Assembly: GCA_004297165.1 (NCBI GenBank)
Contig: SCUJ01000011.1
Coordinates: forward strand, 192,095-256,094
Reading direction: 5' to 3'
DNA length: 64,000 nucleotides
Origin: Gammaproteobacteria bacterium
GTDB lineage: Bacteria > Pseudomonadota > Gammaproteobacteria > Eutrophobiales > Eutrophobiaceae
Numbering within the stretch: position 1 is the first letter of the stretch; every line of letters starts with the position of its first letter. Below, piece after piece: positions 27,105 through 37,199 of the stretch. The notes beneath the pieces were generated by a model. That model searched no databases. It worked only from the letters and a program-made list of their open reading frames with translations, and had not been told where the DNA came from. Position numbers and translations under genes: made by a program.

Positions 27105-28196
27105 TCAGACTTTGTTCGGTCGCGCCCGCCGGTGCGCGGTCTCGCGCGGATAGATGTCCGCATGCGTCACGCGCGAAGCGGCGGCGAGCCGCCCTGGCGT
27201 TACTTCGCCCTCCGGCACGGAGGCCATGAAGGCGTCGAAGCGCTCCTGCATCCCGTCCTTGAATTCCGGATGGGTGAGGATGAAGAGGTCGTTGTTACGC
27301 ACGCCTTCCAGCACCAGCTCGCCGGCCCGCAGCGGGTCCATACCTGGGGACTGTGGCCGGGTCCGACCGTCCGGCATCGGCTGCGGGACATAATTCGGAT
27401 CGTTCTGGGTGTTGACGAGGCCAGGGCAATAGGCCGAGGTCCCGACATTGGTGCGTTCGAGTTCGATCCGCAACGCCTCCATCAAACCCACCGCCGCGAT
27501 CTTGGTGGCCGTATAGACGCCAGCCTGCGCGCCAGGCAGGACGCCGCTCATCGACGAGGTCGTGACGATGTGCGAACCCTCGCCATGCTCCAGCATGTGC
27601 GGCAGCACGGTAAACACGCCGTTGTAAATGCCGGTGAAGTTCACCGCGACCGCGTTATCCCATTCCTCGAAGGGGGCCTCGCTGGCCTTGCGCATGGTCT
27701 TCACCCCGGCATTGTTCACCAGCAGGTGCAGATTGCCGAACTTCGCGTTGATCTCCGCGAGCAGGCTCTTCCAGCCCTCGCGATCGGTGACGTCATGCTT
27801 GATGGGCAGCACCCCCGCGTTCCCTTCCTTGAAGAGCGGCAGGGCCCGCTTGAGCCGGTCCGGATTGCGATAGCCGATCACAACCTTCATCCCGGCGTTC
27901 GAACAGGCCCGCGCGATGCCGAGCCCGATCCCGTCGGAGGAGGCGGTGATGTAGGCCGTCTTGCCCTTGAGGTCCACGAGCTGCGGCGGTTGTGCCTCCT
28001 TGAGCGGCGGCAACGGCGGCGGCATGACCGGGACGCCCTGGGGCGCGGGTCCGCCCTGCTGGGCGTAGACGCGCTGGCCAAGGCCCAGCATGCCGATGGC
28101 CCCGGCGCCGAGCGCCATGCCCTCGAGGAAGCGCCGGCGATCCAGCGTGGGTTGTTCGGTGGTGCGTGGTGGGTTCTGCGGTGTTTTTCTGGCCAT
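27105..28196 (-). CDS. Short-chain dehydrogenase/reductase with Tat signal
   Basis: A 363-residue SDR. The catalytic core is intact: cofactor loop ASSDGIGLGIA, NNAGV, the serine of TTSSMSG and YTATK. It is preceded by a twin-arginine signal (DRRRFLEGMALGAGAIGMLG) and a proline-rich linker, so the enzyme is predicted to be exported already folded. A periplasmic location is unusual for an NAD(P)-dependent enzyme. GAGGGG precedes the ATG. The natural substrate is unknown. Confidence 0.85.
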   Translation of the reverse strand: MARKTPQNPPRTTEQPTLDRRRFLEGMALGAGAIGMLGLGQRVYAQQGGPAPQGVPVMPPPLPPLKEAQPPQLVDLKGKTAYITASSDGIGLGIARACSNAGMKVVIGYRNPDRLKRALPLFKEGNAGVLPIKHDVTDREGWKSLLAEINAKFGNLHLLVNNAGVKTMRKASEAPFEEWDNAVAVNFTGIYNGVFTVLPHMLEHGEGSHIVTTSSMSGVLPGAQAGVYTATKIAAVGLMEALRIELERTNVGTSAYCPGLVNTQNDPNYVPQPMPDGRTRPQSPGMDPLRAGELVLEGVRNNDLFILTHPEFKDGMQERFDAFMASVPEGEVTPGRLAAASRVTHADIYPRETAHRRARPNKV

Positions 28197-28388
28197 GGTT
28201 TCCCCTCGTGGAATGTCCGCGCCGCTGCAAGGCCGGCGTACGGGTTATTGTATTAATGCGATCAGGCGTAAATCGCCTTGTGCAAGGGAGCATACCGCAT
28301 CCGTTTCGCGGGGGTCCACTGATGCCGAATAAATCCTTTTTCCTTGAAAGATTATGGGCGACAGGGCGCCACTGGATAAAAACAAAGC

Positions 28389-28421
28389 CGTAGGGTGGCG
28401 CACGTCTTCTGTGCCCACGCG
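28389..28421. repeat. Short dispersed inverted repeat
   Basis: GTAGGGTGGCGCACG and GTGCCCACGC form an imperfect palindrome of a kind often seen between proteobacterial genes. It marks the left approach to the integron remnant. The flanking stretch 28197-28388 holds no gene I can recognise. Confidence 0.45.
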
Positions 28422-28459
28422 GATACTACACCAGGCAATCCACCGTTCCAGAACTTGCT

Positions 28460-28701
28460 TCACAGGCTGTCAATCGGTGACTTCACACACAGACCGCCGC
28501 GGTTCAGCACATGGGTGTAGATCATGGTTGTGTTCACGTGGGCATGTCCCAGGAGTTCCTGAACGGTGCGGATGTCGTAGCCGATTTCGAGCAGATTCGT
28601 CGTGAAGGTAATGAATGCAGATAGCGAATAAGGGTTCGAACTTGATCGAGCAAACGGGGTTTGCGTATACCATCAATGGCGAAAACTCCTGTGGTTGCCA
28701 C
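28460..28701 (-). pseudogene. intI: Integron integrase (IntI) with internal deletion
   Basis: On the minus strand the 5' part encodes [17 protein letters not shown], the conserved N-terminus of integron integrases. After CATTCATT the sequence jumps, in another frame, to the C-terminus: [22 protein letters not shown] then [14 protein letters not shown] and SPIDSL before a TGA at 28462-28460. IntI-specific text [13 protein letters not shown], the catalytic histidine of LLGH and the YTHVLNRGG tyrosine are all visible. Roughly 230 middle residues, with the first catalytic arginine, are gone. The 5' end (GTG at 28701) faces the attI-like region, as in intact integrons. Confidence 0.85.
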
Positions 28702-28772
28702 CTTAACGGAACGACTGTCCTACTAATTGAAAAACAGGAGCAGCCCGGCTATGGATATTGGAAACATCAAAG

Positions 28773-28905
28773 TGGACACCCCGGATATTGGCTGTCTATA
28801 CTTCATTCCAATCTAACTCATTGAACAGGGAGGTAAGTCCGCATGCACCACTCCACCGCCCATATAATATTGTCCGATAATGTGTCCTACTATCACTAGT
28901 TGGGC
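28773..28905 (+). promoter_or_regulatory. attI-like region with promoter-leader module, copy 2
   Basis: TGGACA (28773-28778), an 18-bp spacer and TATACT (28797-28802) make a near-consensus sigma70 promoter reading into the cassettes. GGGAGGT (28828-28834) and a short ORF follow. The module ends at GTTGGGC (28899-28905), a GTTRRRY core site where cassette 1 begins. Position between a divergent intI remnant and the first cassette is that of attI plus a cassette promoter. Confidence 0.7.
28843..28899 (+). CDS. 18-codon leader ORF in the attI-like region
   Basis: ATG at 28843, GGGAGGT 8 bp upstream, 18 residues, TAG at 28897-28899. Its stop codon ends on the G of the GTTGGGC recombination point, and it is in the same frame as the Shedu gene that starts 39 bp later. 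Class 1 integrons have a similar short ORF in attI1 (ORF-11) that raises translation of cassettes lacking their own ribosome site. An equivalent role is inferred here. Confidence 0.5.
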   Translation: MHHSTAHIILSDNVSYYH

Positions 28906-30217
28906 ATCACTGTCCACCAGTCGCCGTACATTCATGCCATGAGCGATGACTACGAATATTTCAAAAACAAGAGGCCAGATCGGGTCTATCTAAGTCGCTC
29001 TCTTTCGCAAAAGCAATACCGCAAGAATGACGCGGGAGAGGTCGAAGAGTTTGAACGCCCTTTCCGGGTTGTCTCAAAGGTCATCGACTGCCGAGAATCC
29101 CATCAGTTCTTCAAGGATGGGAAGCAAGTCTCCCTCCGAATCACCGGCGGCGCTCGCCAGGAAGTCGTCGCAAAGTTCTACGAAGACACACGAGGGGTAT
29201 TCACACTTCAGATTCAGCGTTACACGGTTGAGAGTGGCGCACCGCACAACACCTACTTCACGTTCATCAACGAAGAAATCTCCACTCTCTACAACTTTCT
29301 CCGAAACATAGATGTCCTTCCATTGCGCGACGATCAAAGCGCAAGACTGGATGACAAGTTCGTTTCCAGTCTCGTGCTCACGCGCGAGCAGGCGCTTGGT
29401 CTTCTCAACTCCCAACCCGGCCTTGTCGAAGAGTTGGTAAGAACACAGGTGACTGCGCAAGACGTTGCTGAACTCGGCCACCGCAGAGAACAGCTCGCAG
29501 AGTTCGAGCGGCTGCTCAATGATTCGCAACACTTCAAATCTCGGCTCGTCAACTTAGGATCGAACAAGGGGCCAGAAGCGGTTTGGCAGTCGTTCTTTGA
29601 ACAGAATACTTGGATCTTCGGCTATGGTTTGAACTATGTTTTCAATGCACCGCTGGACGGCGCAAAGCTTGAGCGCGCAGTGAAAGGGCACGATTTCGCT
29701 AGCGCTGGCAAGCGGGTTGATGCTCTATTGAAGACCCAGGGCCTAATCAGCGCATTGTCATTCGGCGAGATCAAGACGCACACCGCTGAGTTACTCAAGC
29801 CTGTCGCTTCAGCCTATCGCCGGGAGTGCTGGCAAGTTTCCGATGAGCTGGCTGGAGGCATCGCTCAGGTTCAGCGATCTGTGCAGGCTTCGTTGGGAAA
29901 CATTCGTTCGAAAACCGAAATGAACGATGACACCGGCGCACCAACCGGCGAGTTAGTCTTCTTGTATCAACCTCGCTCCTTCTTGGTCATCGGCTCACTA
30001 TCGGAGTTTCATGCCGCACATGGCATCAACGAGGAGAAGTACTCGTCATTCGAGCTCTTTAGGCGCAATCTCAAGTCGCCCGAGGTCGTTACATTCGATG
30101 AGCTATTTGAGCGAGCGAAGTACATCGTGGAAAGCGGCGTTCAGGCAAAGTGACGCCCAACCCTTCCATCGAGAGGACATGCCCCGGCAAGCCGGGACAT
30201 GTCTCTCATGTCAAATG
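28899..30217 (+). mobile_element. Integron gene cassette 1 (Shedu)
   Basis: The cassette runs from the GTTGGGC core site to the crossover G of the attC R' box at 30217. As expected for one excisable cassette, its first bases (TTGGGC) are the reverse complement of the GCCCAA in its own attC R'' box (30155-30161). It carries a single ORF in the usual orientation away from intI. With the local integrase destroyed, movement would need an integrase supplied in trans. Confidence 0.8.
28939..30153 (+). CDS. sduA: Shedu-type (DUF4263) anti-phage nuclease
   Basis: A 404-residue protein. The N-terminal 200 residues are family-variable. The C-terminal DUF4263 domain (about 210-390) is recognisable: E..WQSFFEQNTWIFGYGLNY, then GKRVDALL, the catalytic-type SFGEIKT, YRRECWQVSDELAGGIAQVQR and FLVIGS. 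This is the PD-(D/E)XK-like domain of Shedu SduA, a single-protein phage-defence nuclease. ATG at 28939 is used; a TTG in frame at 28900 lies at the cassette edge. No strong ribosome site of its own is visible. Confidence 0.8.
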   Translation: MSDDYEYFKNKRPDRVYLSRSLSQKQYRKNDAGEVEEFERPFRVVSKVIDCRESHQFFKDGKQVSLRITGGARQEVVAKFYEDTRGVFTLQIQRYTVESGAPHNTYFTFINEEISTLYNFLRNIDVLPLRDDQSARLDDKFVSSLVLTREQALGLLNSQPGLVEELVRTQVTAQDVAELGHRREQLAEFERLLNDSQHFKSRLVNLGSNKGPEAVWQSFFEQNTWIFGYGLNYVFNAPLDGAKLERAVKGHDFASAGKRVDALLKTQGLISALSFGEIKTHTAELLKPVASAYRRECWQVSDELAGGIAQVQRSVQASLGNIRSKTEMNDDTGAPTGELVFLYQPRSFLVIGSLSEFHAAHGINEEKYSSFELFRRNLKSPEVVTFDELFERAKYIVESGVQAK

Positions 30218-30223
30218 TTGGCC
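30155..30223 (+). other. attC recombination site of cassette 1
   Basis: A 69-bp site: R'' GCCCAAC (30155-30161), near-palindromic arms GAGAGGACATGCCCCGGC and GCCGGGACATGTCTCTC around an AA centre, and R' GTTGGCC (30217-30223). The imperfect pairing with extrahelical bases is typical of attC hairpins. The next gene starts 15 bp after R', the normal cassette spacing. Confidence 0.85.
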
Positions 30224-30237
30224 GTAAGCGAGCGCGC

Positions 30238-30894
30238 ATGATACAGCGTAGAGACATACCTCCAGTATTCACGCCCGATAATGAGCCTTACCTTGGGCTT
30301 GAGTCCGTGCATTGGTTCGACCGCATCATTTGCTGGTCGATGGAGTCGAATACGCAGGTTACCGCTTGGACACGCCGGAACTCGAATACTCTGAACCCAC
30401 TCCAGCGGGCCGCATGTCAGATACTTCCTCAGGGAGTCGGCATCGCTCTCAGCATTCGAGAGTTGATTCGACAGGCGTACCTCTTCTCTGCTCTGATCCT
30501 TGTCCGTTCGTTGATTGAGCGCGCGGCCGTGATCTCGTATCTCGATACGCATCCGAGCGCAGTGTCCGAGTGGGAGAATGGTTGGCGTTGCCGGAAGAGG
30601 CCCACGCTTGCCACGCTGCTTGCTTCGATGGCAGGCGGTGTCCCCGTCGCAGAAGCCCAGAAGATATGCGACGCACACAATCACATGGTCCACGGAGATC
30701 CGTGGAGTTGCTGTAACAACCTCATCACTCTTCCAGACGGTGCCGTTGGCTACGCCAGCGGCAAGATACTGAACAACCCAACATTGTGCGACGAGGTAGC
30801 GATGGAGTCTCAGTGTTATCTCGTCGTCTTAAGCAGTCGTATGTCGAGCATCTTTCCTGGCGCTGGAGTACATAGTGCTCCAGAAAGGAATTGA
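30238..30894 (+). CDS. Cassette 2 protein, helical, possibly HEPN/DUF5677-like
   Basis: A 218-residue protein from the ATG at 30238; the longer frame starts inside attC. It is soluble and helical. Two blocks stand out: LFSALILVRSLIERAAVISYL near the middle, and AHNHMVHGD about 60 residues later. An R/E-rich helix followed by an N-x-x-H-G motif recalls HEPN-like or DUF5677 proteins, some of which act in phage defence or toxin-antitoxin modules. This is weak resemblance; the family is not established. Confidence 0.6.
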   Translation: MIQRRDIPPVFTPDNEPYLGLESVHWFDRIICWSMESNTQVTAWTRRNSNTLNPLQRAACQILPQGVGIALSIRELIRQAYLFSALILVRSLIERAAVISYLDTHPSAVSEWENGWRCRKRPTLATLLASMAGGVPVAEAQKICDAHNHMVHGDPWSCCNNLITLPDGAVGYASGKILNNPTLCDEVAMESQCYLVVLSSRMSSIFPGAGVHSAPERN

Positions 30895-30899
30895 CGAAT

Positions 30900-30987
30900 G
30901 GCCAACAAGATCACTGGACCGAACGCGGGCGGGCCACGTCAGTTTCCAATTCGGATGTCACTGGCCGCCCGAGTCGGTCAGTTCTGG
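30900..30987 (+). other. Probable attC of cassette 2, 3' end damaged
   Basis: GGCCAAC at 30900-30906 is the exact complement of the GTTGGCC that opens cassette 2, as expected for its R'' box. It is followed by complementary arms (ACTGGACCG...GGGCGGGCC against GGCCGCCCGAGTCGGTCAGT). No convincing GTTRRRY R' box follows. A lone R''-like GCCCAAC sits at 31019-31025, 14 bp before the methylase gene. Confidence 0.5.
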
Positions 30988-31039
30988 CGTCAGCCCGAGT
31001 TAACCACACAGTAACATCGCCCAACAATCACATCTTCCA

Positions 31040-31696
31040 ATGAACTACGTCAAATCCAAACAGCGCGTCGCCGACCACGGGGAGGTCTTCACTCCGGCGT
31101 GGATGGTCGAGGCGATGCTCGATCTGGTGAAGGACGAGACGGAGCGCATTGACTCCCGCTTCCTGGAGCCGGCGTGCGGGAGCGGCAACTTCCTCGTGCA
31201 GATCCTGAGGCGCAAGCTCGCCGCCGTGGAACTCAGGTACGGCAAGTCCGACTTCGAGCGACGGCACTACGCGATCCTCGCGCTGATGTGCATCTACGGT
31301 ATCGAGCTGTTGGCGGACAACATCGCCGAGTGCCGGGCAAACGTGTTGGAAATCCTCGCCGAGTACCTGAATCTGAACGAGTCGGACGAACTCTATCGCG
31401 CCGCGACCTACGTGCTGTCACAAAACCTCGTGCACGGCGACGCGCTGACGATGCGTACACACGGGGGGCAGCCGATCGCCTTTGCCGAGTGGGGCTACCT
31501 GGGCAAGGGCAGGTTCCAGCGCCGCGACTTTCGCTTCGACGTTCTCACTGGTTCGTCGGCCTTCAGCGCGGAAGGATCGCTCTTCGCCCACCTCGGCAAG
31601 CACGAGATCTTCACGCCGACGAAGACCTACCTGCCGATGACGGTGAGCGAGCTGGCCGCAGCCGCTTGCGGCGACGCGCCGAAGGAGGCCGTATGA
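31040..31696 (+). CDS. Small N6-adenine methylase-like subunit
   Basis: A 218-residue protein with the N6-methylase N-terminal element HGEVFTPAWMVEAMLDLV and SAM-binding motif I FLEPACGSGNFLVQIL. The catalytic motif IV (D/N-PP-Y/F) is not found; the matching region reads FDVLTGSSAFS. It is therefore probably a non-catalytic or regulatory partner of the larger methylase that follows with an ATGA overlap. First gene of a four-gene operon. No clear Shine-Dalgarno. Confidence 0.75.
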   Translation: MNYVKSKQRVADHGEVFTPAWMVEAMLDLVKDETERIDSRFLEPACGSGNFLVQILRRKLAAVELRYGKSDFERRHYAILALMCIYGIELLADNIAECRANVLEILAEYLNLNESDELYRAATYVLSQNLVHGDALTMRTHGGQPIAFAEWGYLGKGRFQRRDFRFDVLTGSSAFSAEGSLFAHLGKHEIFTPTKTYLPMTVSELAAAACGDAPKEAV

Positions 31697-33342
31697 GCGG
31701 GCAGGCCGGTTTCACGTTGCGCGGCCGCAATCCGGATGTGCTGACATGCATCGCGAACCTTTCCAACGACGAGGTATTCACGCCACCGGAGTTCGCCAAC
31801 CTGATGTTGGATACCCTTACAGAAGCGTGGGCTGCCAGCCACAACGGGGCGAACCTCTGGGCGAACAAGTCAGTGAGGTTCCTCGATCCGTGCGCCAAGT
31901 CGGGCGTGTTCCTGCGGGAAATCACCAGCCGTCTCACCAAGGGACTGGCGGACCAGATTCCCGATCTCGATGAGCGCGTCGATCACATTCTCACCAAGCA
32001 GGTGTTCGGTATCGGCATCACACATCTCACGAGTCTCTTGGTGCGACGCAGCGTGTATTGCTCGAAGCACGCCAGCGGGCAGCATTCCATTGCCAAATCG
32101 TTCAAGAGCGACTCGGGGAACATTTGGTTCGAACGAACCGAGCACACGTGGGCCAATGGCAAATGCACATTTTGCGGCACCAGCCAAGCGGCGCTGGATC
32201 GCGGCGAAGGACTGGAAACTCACGCTTACGCGTTCATCCACACAGATAACATCAAGACTCGAATGAACGAGTTGTTTGGAGGCAATATGCAGTTCGATGT
32301 CATCATTGGCAACCCGCCCTATCAGTTGGACGACGGCGGCTTTGGCAAGAGTGCTGCACCGATTTATCAGTTGTTCGTGGAGCAGGCCAAGAAGCTCGAA
32401 CCGCGTTATCTGTCTCTGGTGATTCCAGCGCGCTGGTTCGCTGGCGGCAAAGGCCTCGATGATTTCAGAGAGGCAATGCTTGCCGATAATCGCTTGCGTT
32501 CCATTGATGACTACCTCAGCGCGGCGGATGTATTTCCGGGCGTGGGTCTCAAAGGTGGCGTGTGTTACTTCCTATGGGAACGGGACAACCCCGGCCTCTG
32601 CCGCGTTACCACCCGCTTCAAAGATTGGCCAGTTTCGACCGCCACACGACGGTTGCTTGAACAGGGCGCGGATGTGTTCATCCGCTTCAACGAAGGGCTG
32701 TCGATTCTCAAAAAAGTCGTTTCTGTCGAATCAGGGCAATCTAAAACACTCTTGTTGCCAGAAAGTAAACGATTTGATCGGCTCGTCAGCTCCAGAAAGC
32801 CATTCGCATTTGAAACAACTTTCAAGGGCAAGGCAACAAAGCGCGCTGGTGATGTGCTCATCTACCAGAACGGCGGGACAGGGTACGTCGCCAGAAATAC
32901 CGTACCGTCTGGCACTGAACTCATCGACAAGTGGAAGATTTATGTTGGCCGCGCTGCGCCGGGCACCGGCAATCGCGACACCTATCCGCATCGCATCCTC
33001 AGCACGCCCTTCATCGGGGAGCCGGGTAGCATCTGTTCCGAAACCTATTTGTGCATCGGCCCGCTCGATTCCAAGAGCGAGGCAGAGAGTGTCTTGTCCT
33101 ATCTCACTTGTCGGCTGACGCGCCTGCTGATTCTTCTGCACAAACCTTCGCAAGACACCACGCGCAAGGTTTACACCTTTGTGCCAACGCAGGATTGGAC
33201 CAAGCAGTGGACGGACGCTGACCTCTACGCGAAATACGGGCTGACGGACAGTGAGATTGCTTTCATTGAAAAGATAGTGCGCCCGATGAATCTCGCCAGT
33301 GATTTGTTCGATGATGTCACGGTCGTCGAGGAAGATGCGTAA
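31693..33342 (+). CDS. Eco57I-like N6-adenine DNA methyltransferase
   Basis: A 549-residue methylase. Motif X-like DEVFTPPEFANLMLDTL, a divergent motif I (FLDPCAKSGVFL, Lys where Gly is usual) and a clear catalytic motif IV FDVIIGNPPYQ near residue 205 are present. A CTFCG pair may be half of a zinc site. The C-terminal half (about 300-549) looks like a target-recognition region. Start ATG at 31693 overlaps the small methylase stop; the long open frame before it is a shadow. It overlaps the DUF1016 gene by 8 bp. Confidence 0.85.
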   Translation: MSGQAGFTLRGRNPDVLTCIANLSNDEVFTPPEFANLMLDTLTEAWAASHNGANLWANKSVRFLDPCAKSGVFLREITSRLTKGLADQIPDLDERVDHILTKQVFGIGITHLTSLLVRRSVYCSKHASGQHSIAKSFKSDSGNIWFERTEHTWANGKCTFCGTSQAALDRGEGLETHAYAFIHTDNIKTRMNELFGGNMQFDVIIGNPPYQLDDGGFGKSAAPIYQLFVEQAKKLEPRYLSLVIPARWFAGGKGLDDFREAMLADNRLRSIDDYLSAADVFPGVGLKGGVCYFLWERDNPGLCRVTTRFKDWPVSTATRRLLEQGADVFIRFNEGLSILKKVVSVESGQSKTLLLPESKRFDRLVSSRKPFAFETTFKGKATKRAGDVLIYQNGGTGYVARNTVPSGTELIDKWKIYVGRAAPGTGNRDTYPHRILSTPFIGEPGSICSETYLCIGPLDSKSEAESVLSYLTCRLTRLLILLHKPSQDTTRKVYTFVPTQDWTKQWTDADLYAKYGLTDSEIAFIEKIVRPMNLASDLFDDVTVVEEDA

Positions 33343-34495
33343 GACCATCGACAAAAACCTTGCGCCTAGGCCAGACGCGCTCCTCGGGCGCGTCGTGGCC
33401 ATCCTCGAACAGGCGCGGGGCAATGTCGTCCGGGCGGTGAACACCAATATGGTGCTCGCCTACTGGCTGATCGGGCGGGAGATCGTTCAGGAATTGCAGG
33501 GTGGCGAGGAACGGGCGGAGTACGGGAAGAAGACTATCGAATCGCTTTCGGTGAACCTGACAGAACGGTATGGAAAGGGGTTTTCCGCACAAACGCTCTG
33601 GAAGTTCAGGCTGTTTTATCAGGTCTATTCTGATCGAATCCCGATTCTATCCCCGTCGGGGAGAGAATCGGGAGATACGGGAACAATATCCCCAGTAGGG
33701 ATAGAATTGCCAAAAAGATCCTCAGCGGGTGATGAATTGCCGCATGGCTTCTCACCCCATCTCACCTGGTCGCATTACCGCGCCCTGATGCGGGTGGAAA
33801 ATGTGGCCGCTCGCGATTTCTACGAGCGGGAAGCCAGTGAATGCGGCTGGTCGAAGGTGCAACTGGAAAGGCAGATTCACAGTTTCTACTACGATCGGAT
33901 TGTTGGCCATCGCGGTGAGAAAGGGTTGCTGCCCGATGGCAGGGAGCGTCTGCCCGGCGAAGTGGTTCAGCCATCCCACCTGCTCAAGTCGCCCATGGTA
34001 CTAGAGTTTCTCGGGCTTCCCGATGCGCATGAACTCCATGAAAGCAAACTCGAACAGGCAATTATCGACAACCTGCAAAATTTCCTGCTGGAACTCGGCA
34101 AGGGGTTTTCGTTTGTGGCCCGGCAAAAGCATATACGGTTCGGCGACGACGATTTTTACATTGACCTGGTTTTCTACAACTACGTCCTGAAGTGCTTTCT
34201 GCTTCTCGATCTGAAAATGGGCAAGCTCACCCACGCCGATGTCGGGCAGATGGATGGCTATGTCAGGCTTTATGAAGACCAGTTCAAAATCCCTGGCGAC
34301 AATCCCACCATTGGTTTGCTGCTCTGCTCGGACAAGAGCGAGGCGGTGGCCAAATACTCGATCCTGAACGAGAGCAAGCAGATTTTTGCCTCGAAATACC
34401 TGCCCAACCTGCCGACGGAAGAGCAACTCCGGCGGGAGATCGAGCGAGAACGGCATCTCATCGAATCGGCTCTCGAGGATCGCGCCGGTGAGTAA
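33335..34495 (+). CDS. DUF1016/YhcG-family PD-(D/E)XK nuclease
   Basis: A 386-residue protein. The N-terminal half matches the YhcG N-terminal domain (AVNTNMVLAYWLIGREIV, WKFRLFYQ, LTWSHYRALMRV, ERQIHSFYYDRI). The C-terminal half carries a nuclease core (DDDFYIDLVFYN ... LLDLKMGKLTHADVGQMDGYV). Between FYQVY and LTWSHY an unusually long segment corresponds to a DNA palindrome inserted in frame (33640-33706). It overlaps the methylase gene by 8 bp and precedes the helicase gene by 7 bp. Confidence 0.85.
   Translation: MRKTIDKNLAPRPDALLGRVVAILEQARGNVVRAVNTNMVLAYWLIGREIVQELQGGEERAEYGKKTIESLSVNLTERYGKGFSAQTLWKFRLFYQVYSDRIPILSPSGRESGDTGTISPVGIELPKRSSAGDELPHGFSPHLTWSHYRALMRVENVAARDFYEREASECGWSKVQLERQIHSFYYDRIVGHRGEKGLLPDGRERLPGEVVQPSHLLKSPMVLEFLGLPDAHELHESKLEQAIIDNLQNFLLELGKGFSFVARQKHIRFGDDDFYIDLVFYNYVLKCFLLLDLKMGKLTHADVGQMDGYVRLYEDQFKIPGDNPTIGLLLCSDKSEAVAKYSILNESKQIFASKYLPNLPTEEQLRREIERERHLIESALEDRAGE
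33640..33706. repeat. Palindromic element inside the DUF1016 gene
   Basis: Arms CCCGATTCTATCCCC (33640-33654) and GGGGAGAGAATCGGG (33658-33672) pair at 14 of 15 positions with a 3-base loop. A second hairpin TATCCCC-AGTA-GGGATA follows, and its right side GGGATAGAAT also complements the first left arm. The element is translated in frame as part of a surface-like Ser/Gly/Pro-rich linker. Confidence 0.7.
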
Positions 34496-34502
34496 GGCCA
34501 CC

Positions 34503-37028
<2,526 letters not shown>

Positions 37029-37050
37029 GGCATTGATAAAAAATGCAGCC

Positions 37051-37162
37051 TGTACACCACGGATAAAGGCTGCCTATACTTTGTCCTCAATATATCGCAA
37101 TGACAAATCAGGAGGTATCACGGATGTCCAGTTGTACTTCCATATATTTTAAACGGATATAG
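37051..37162 (+). promoter_or_regulatory. Promoter-leader module, copy 3
   Basis: TGTACA (37051-37056), an 18-bp spacer, TATACT (37075-37080), AGGAGGT (37110-37116) and a 12-codon ORF (ATG 37124, TAG 37160-37162). The spacing and several blocks (CGGATA..GGCTG.CTATACTT, and AATCAGGAGGT.TCA.GGATGT shared with the 5.4-kb copy) repeat the other two modules. It probably drives the cyclase gene at 37200. No GTTRRRY core site follows. Confidence 0.65.
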
Positions 37163-37199
37163 TGTCCATTAATCCCTGGTCAGGCTTCAGGGTGCTTGT

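Noticed and set aside
34386-34502. Longer N-terminus for the GIY-YIG helicase
   Set aside because: The extension lies inside the DUF1016 gene and does not resemble the family; starts at 34488 (GTG) or 34503 (ATG, with AAGG) fit the operon spacing.
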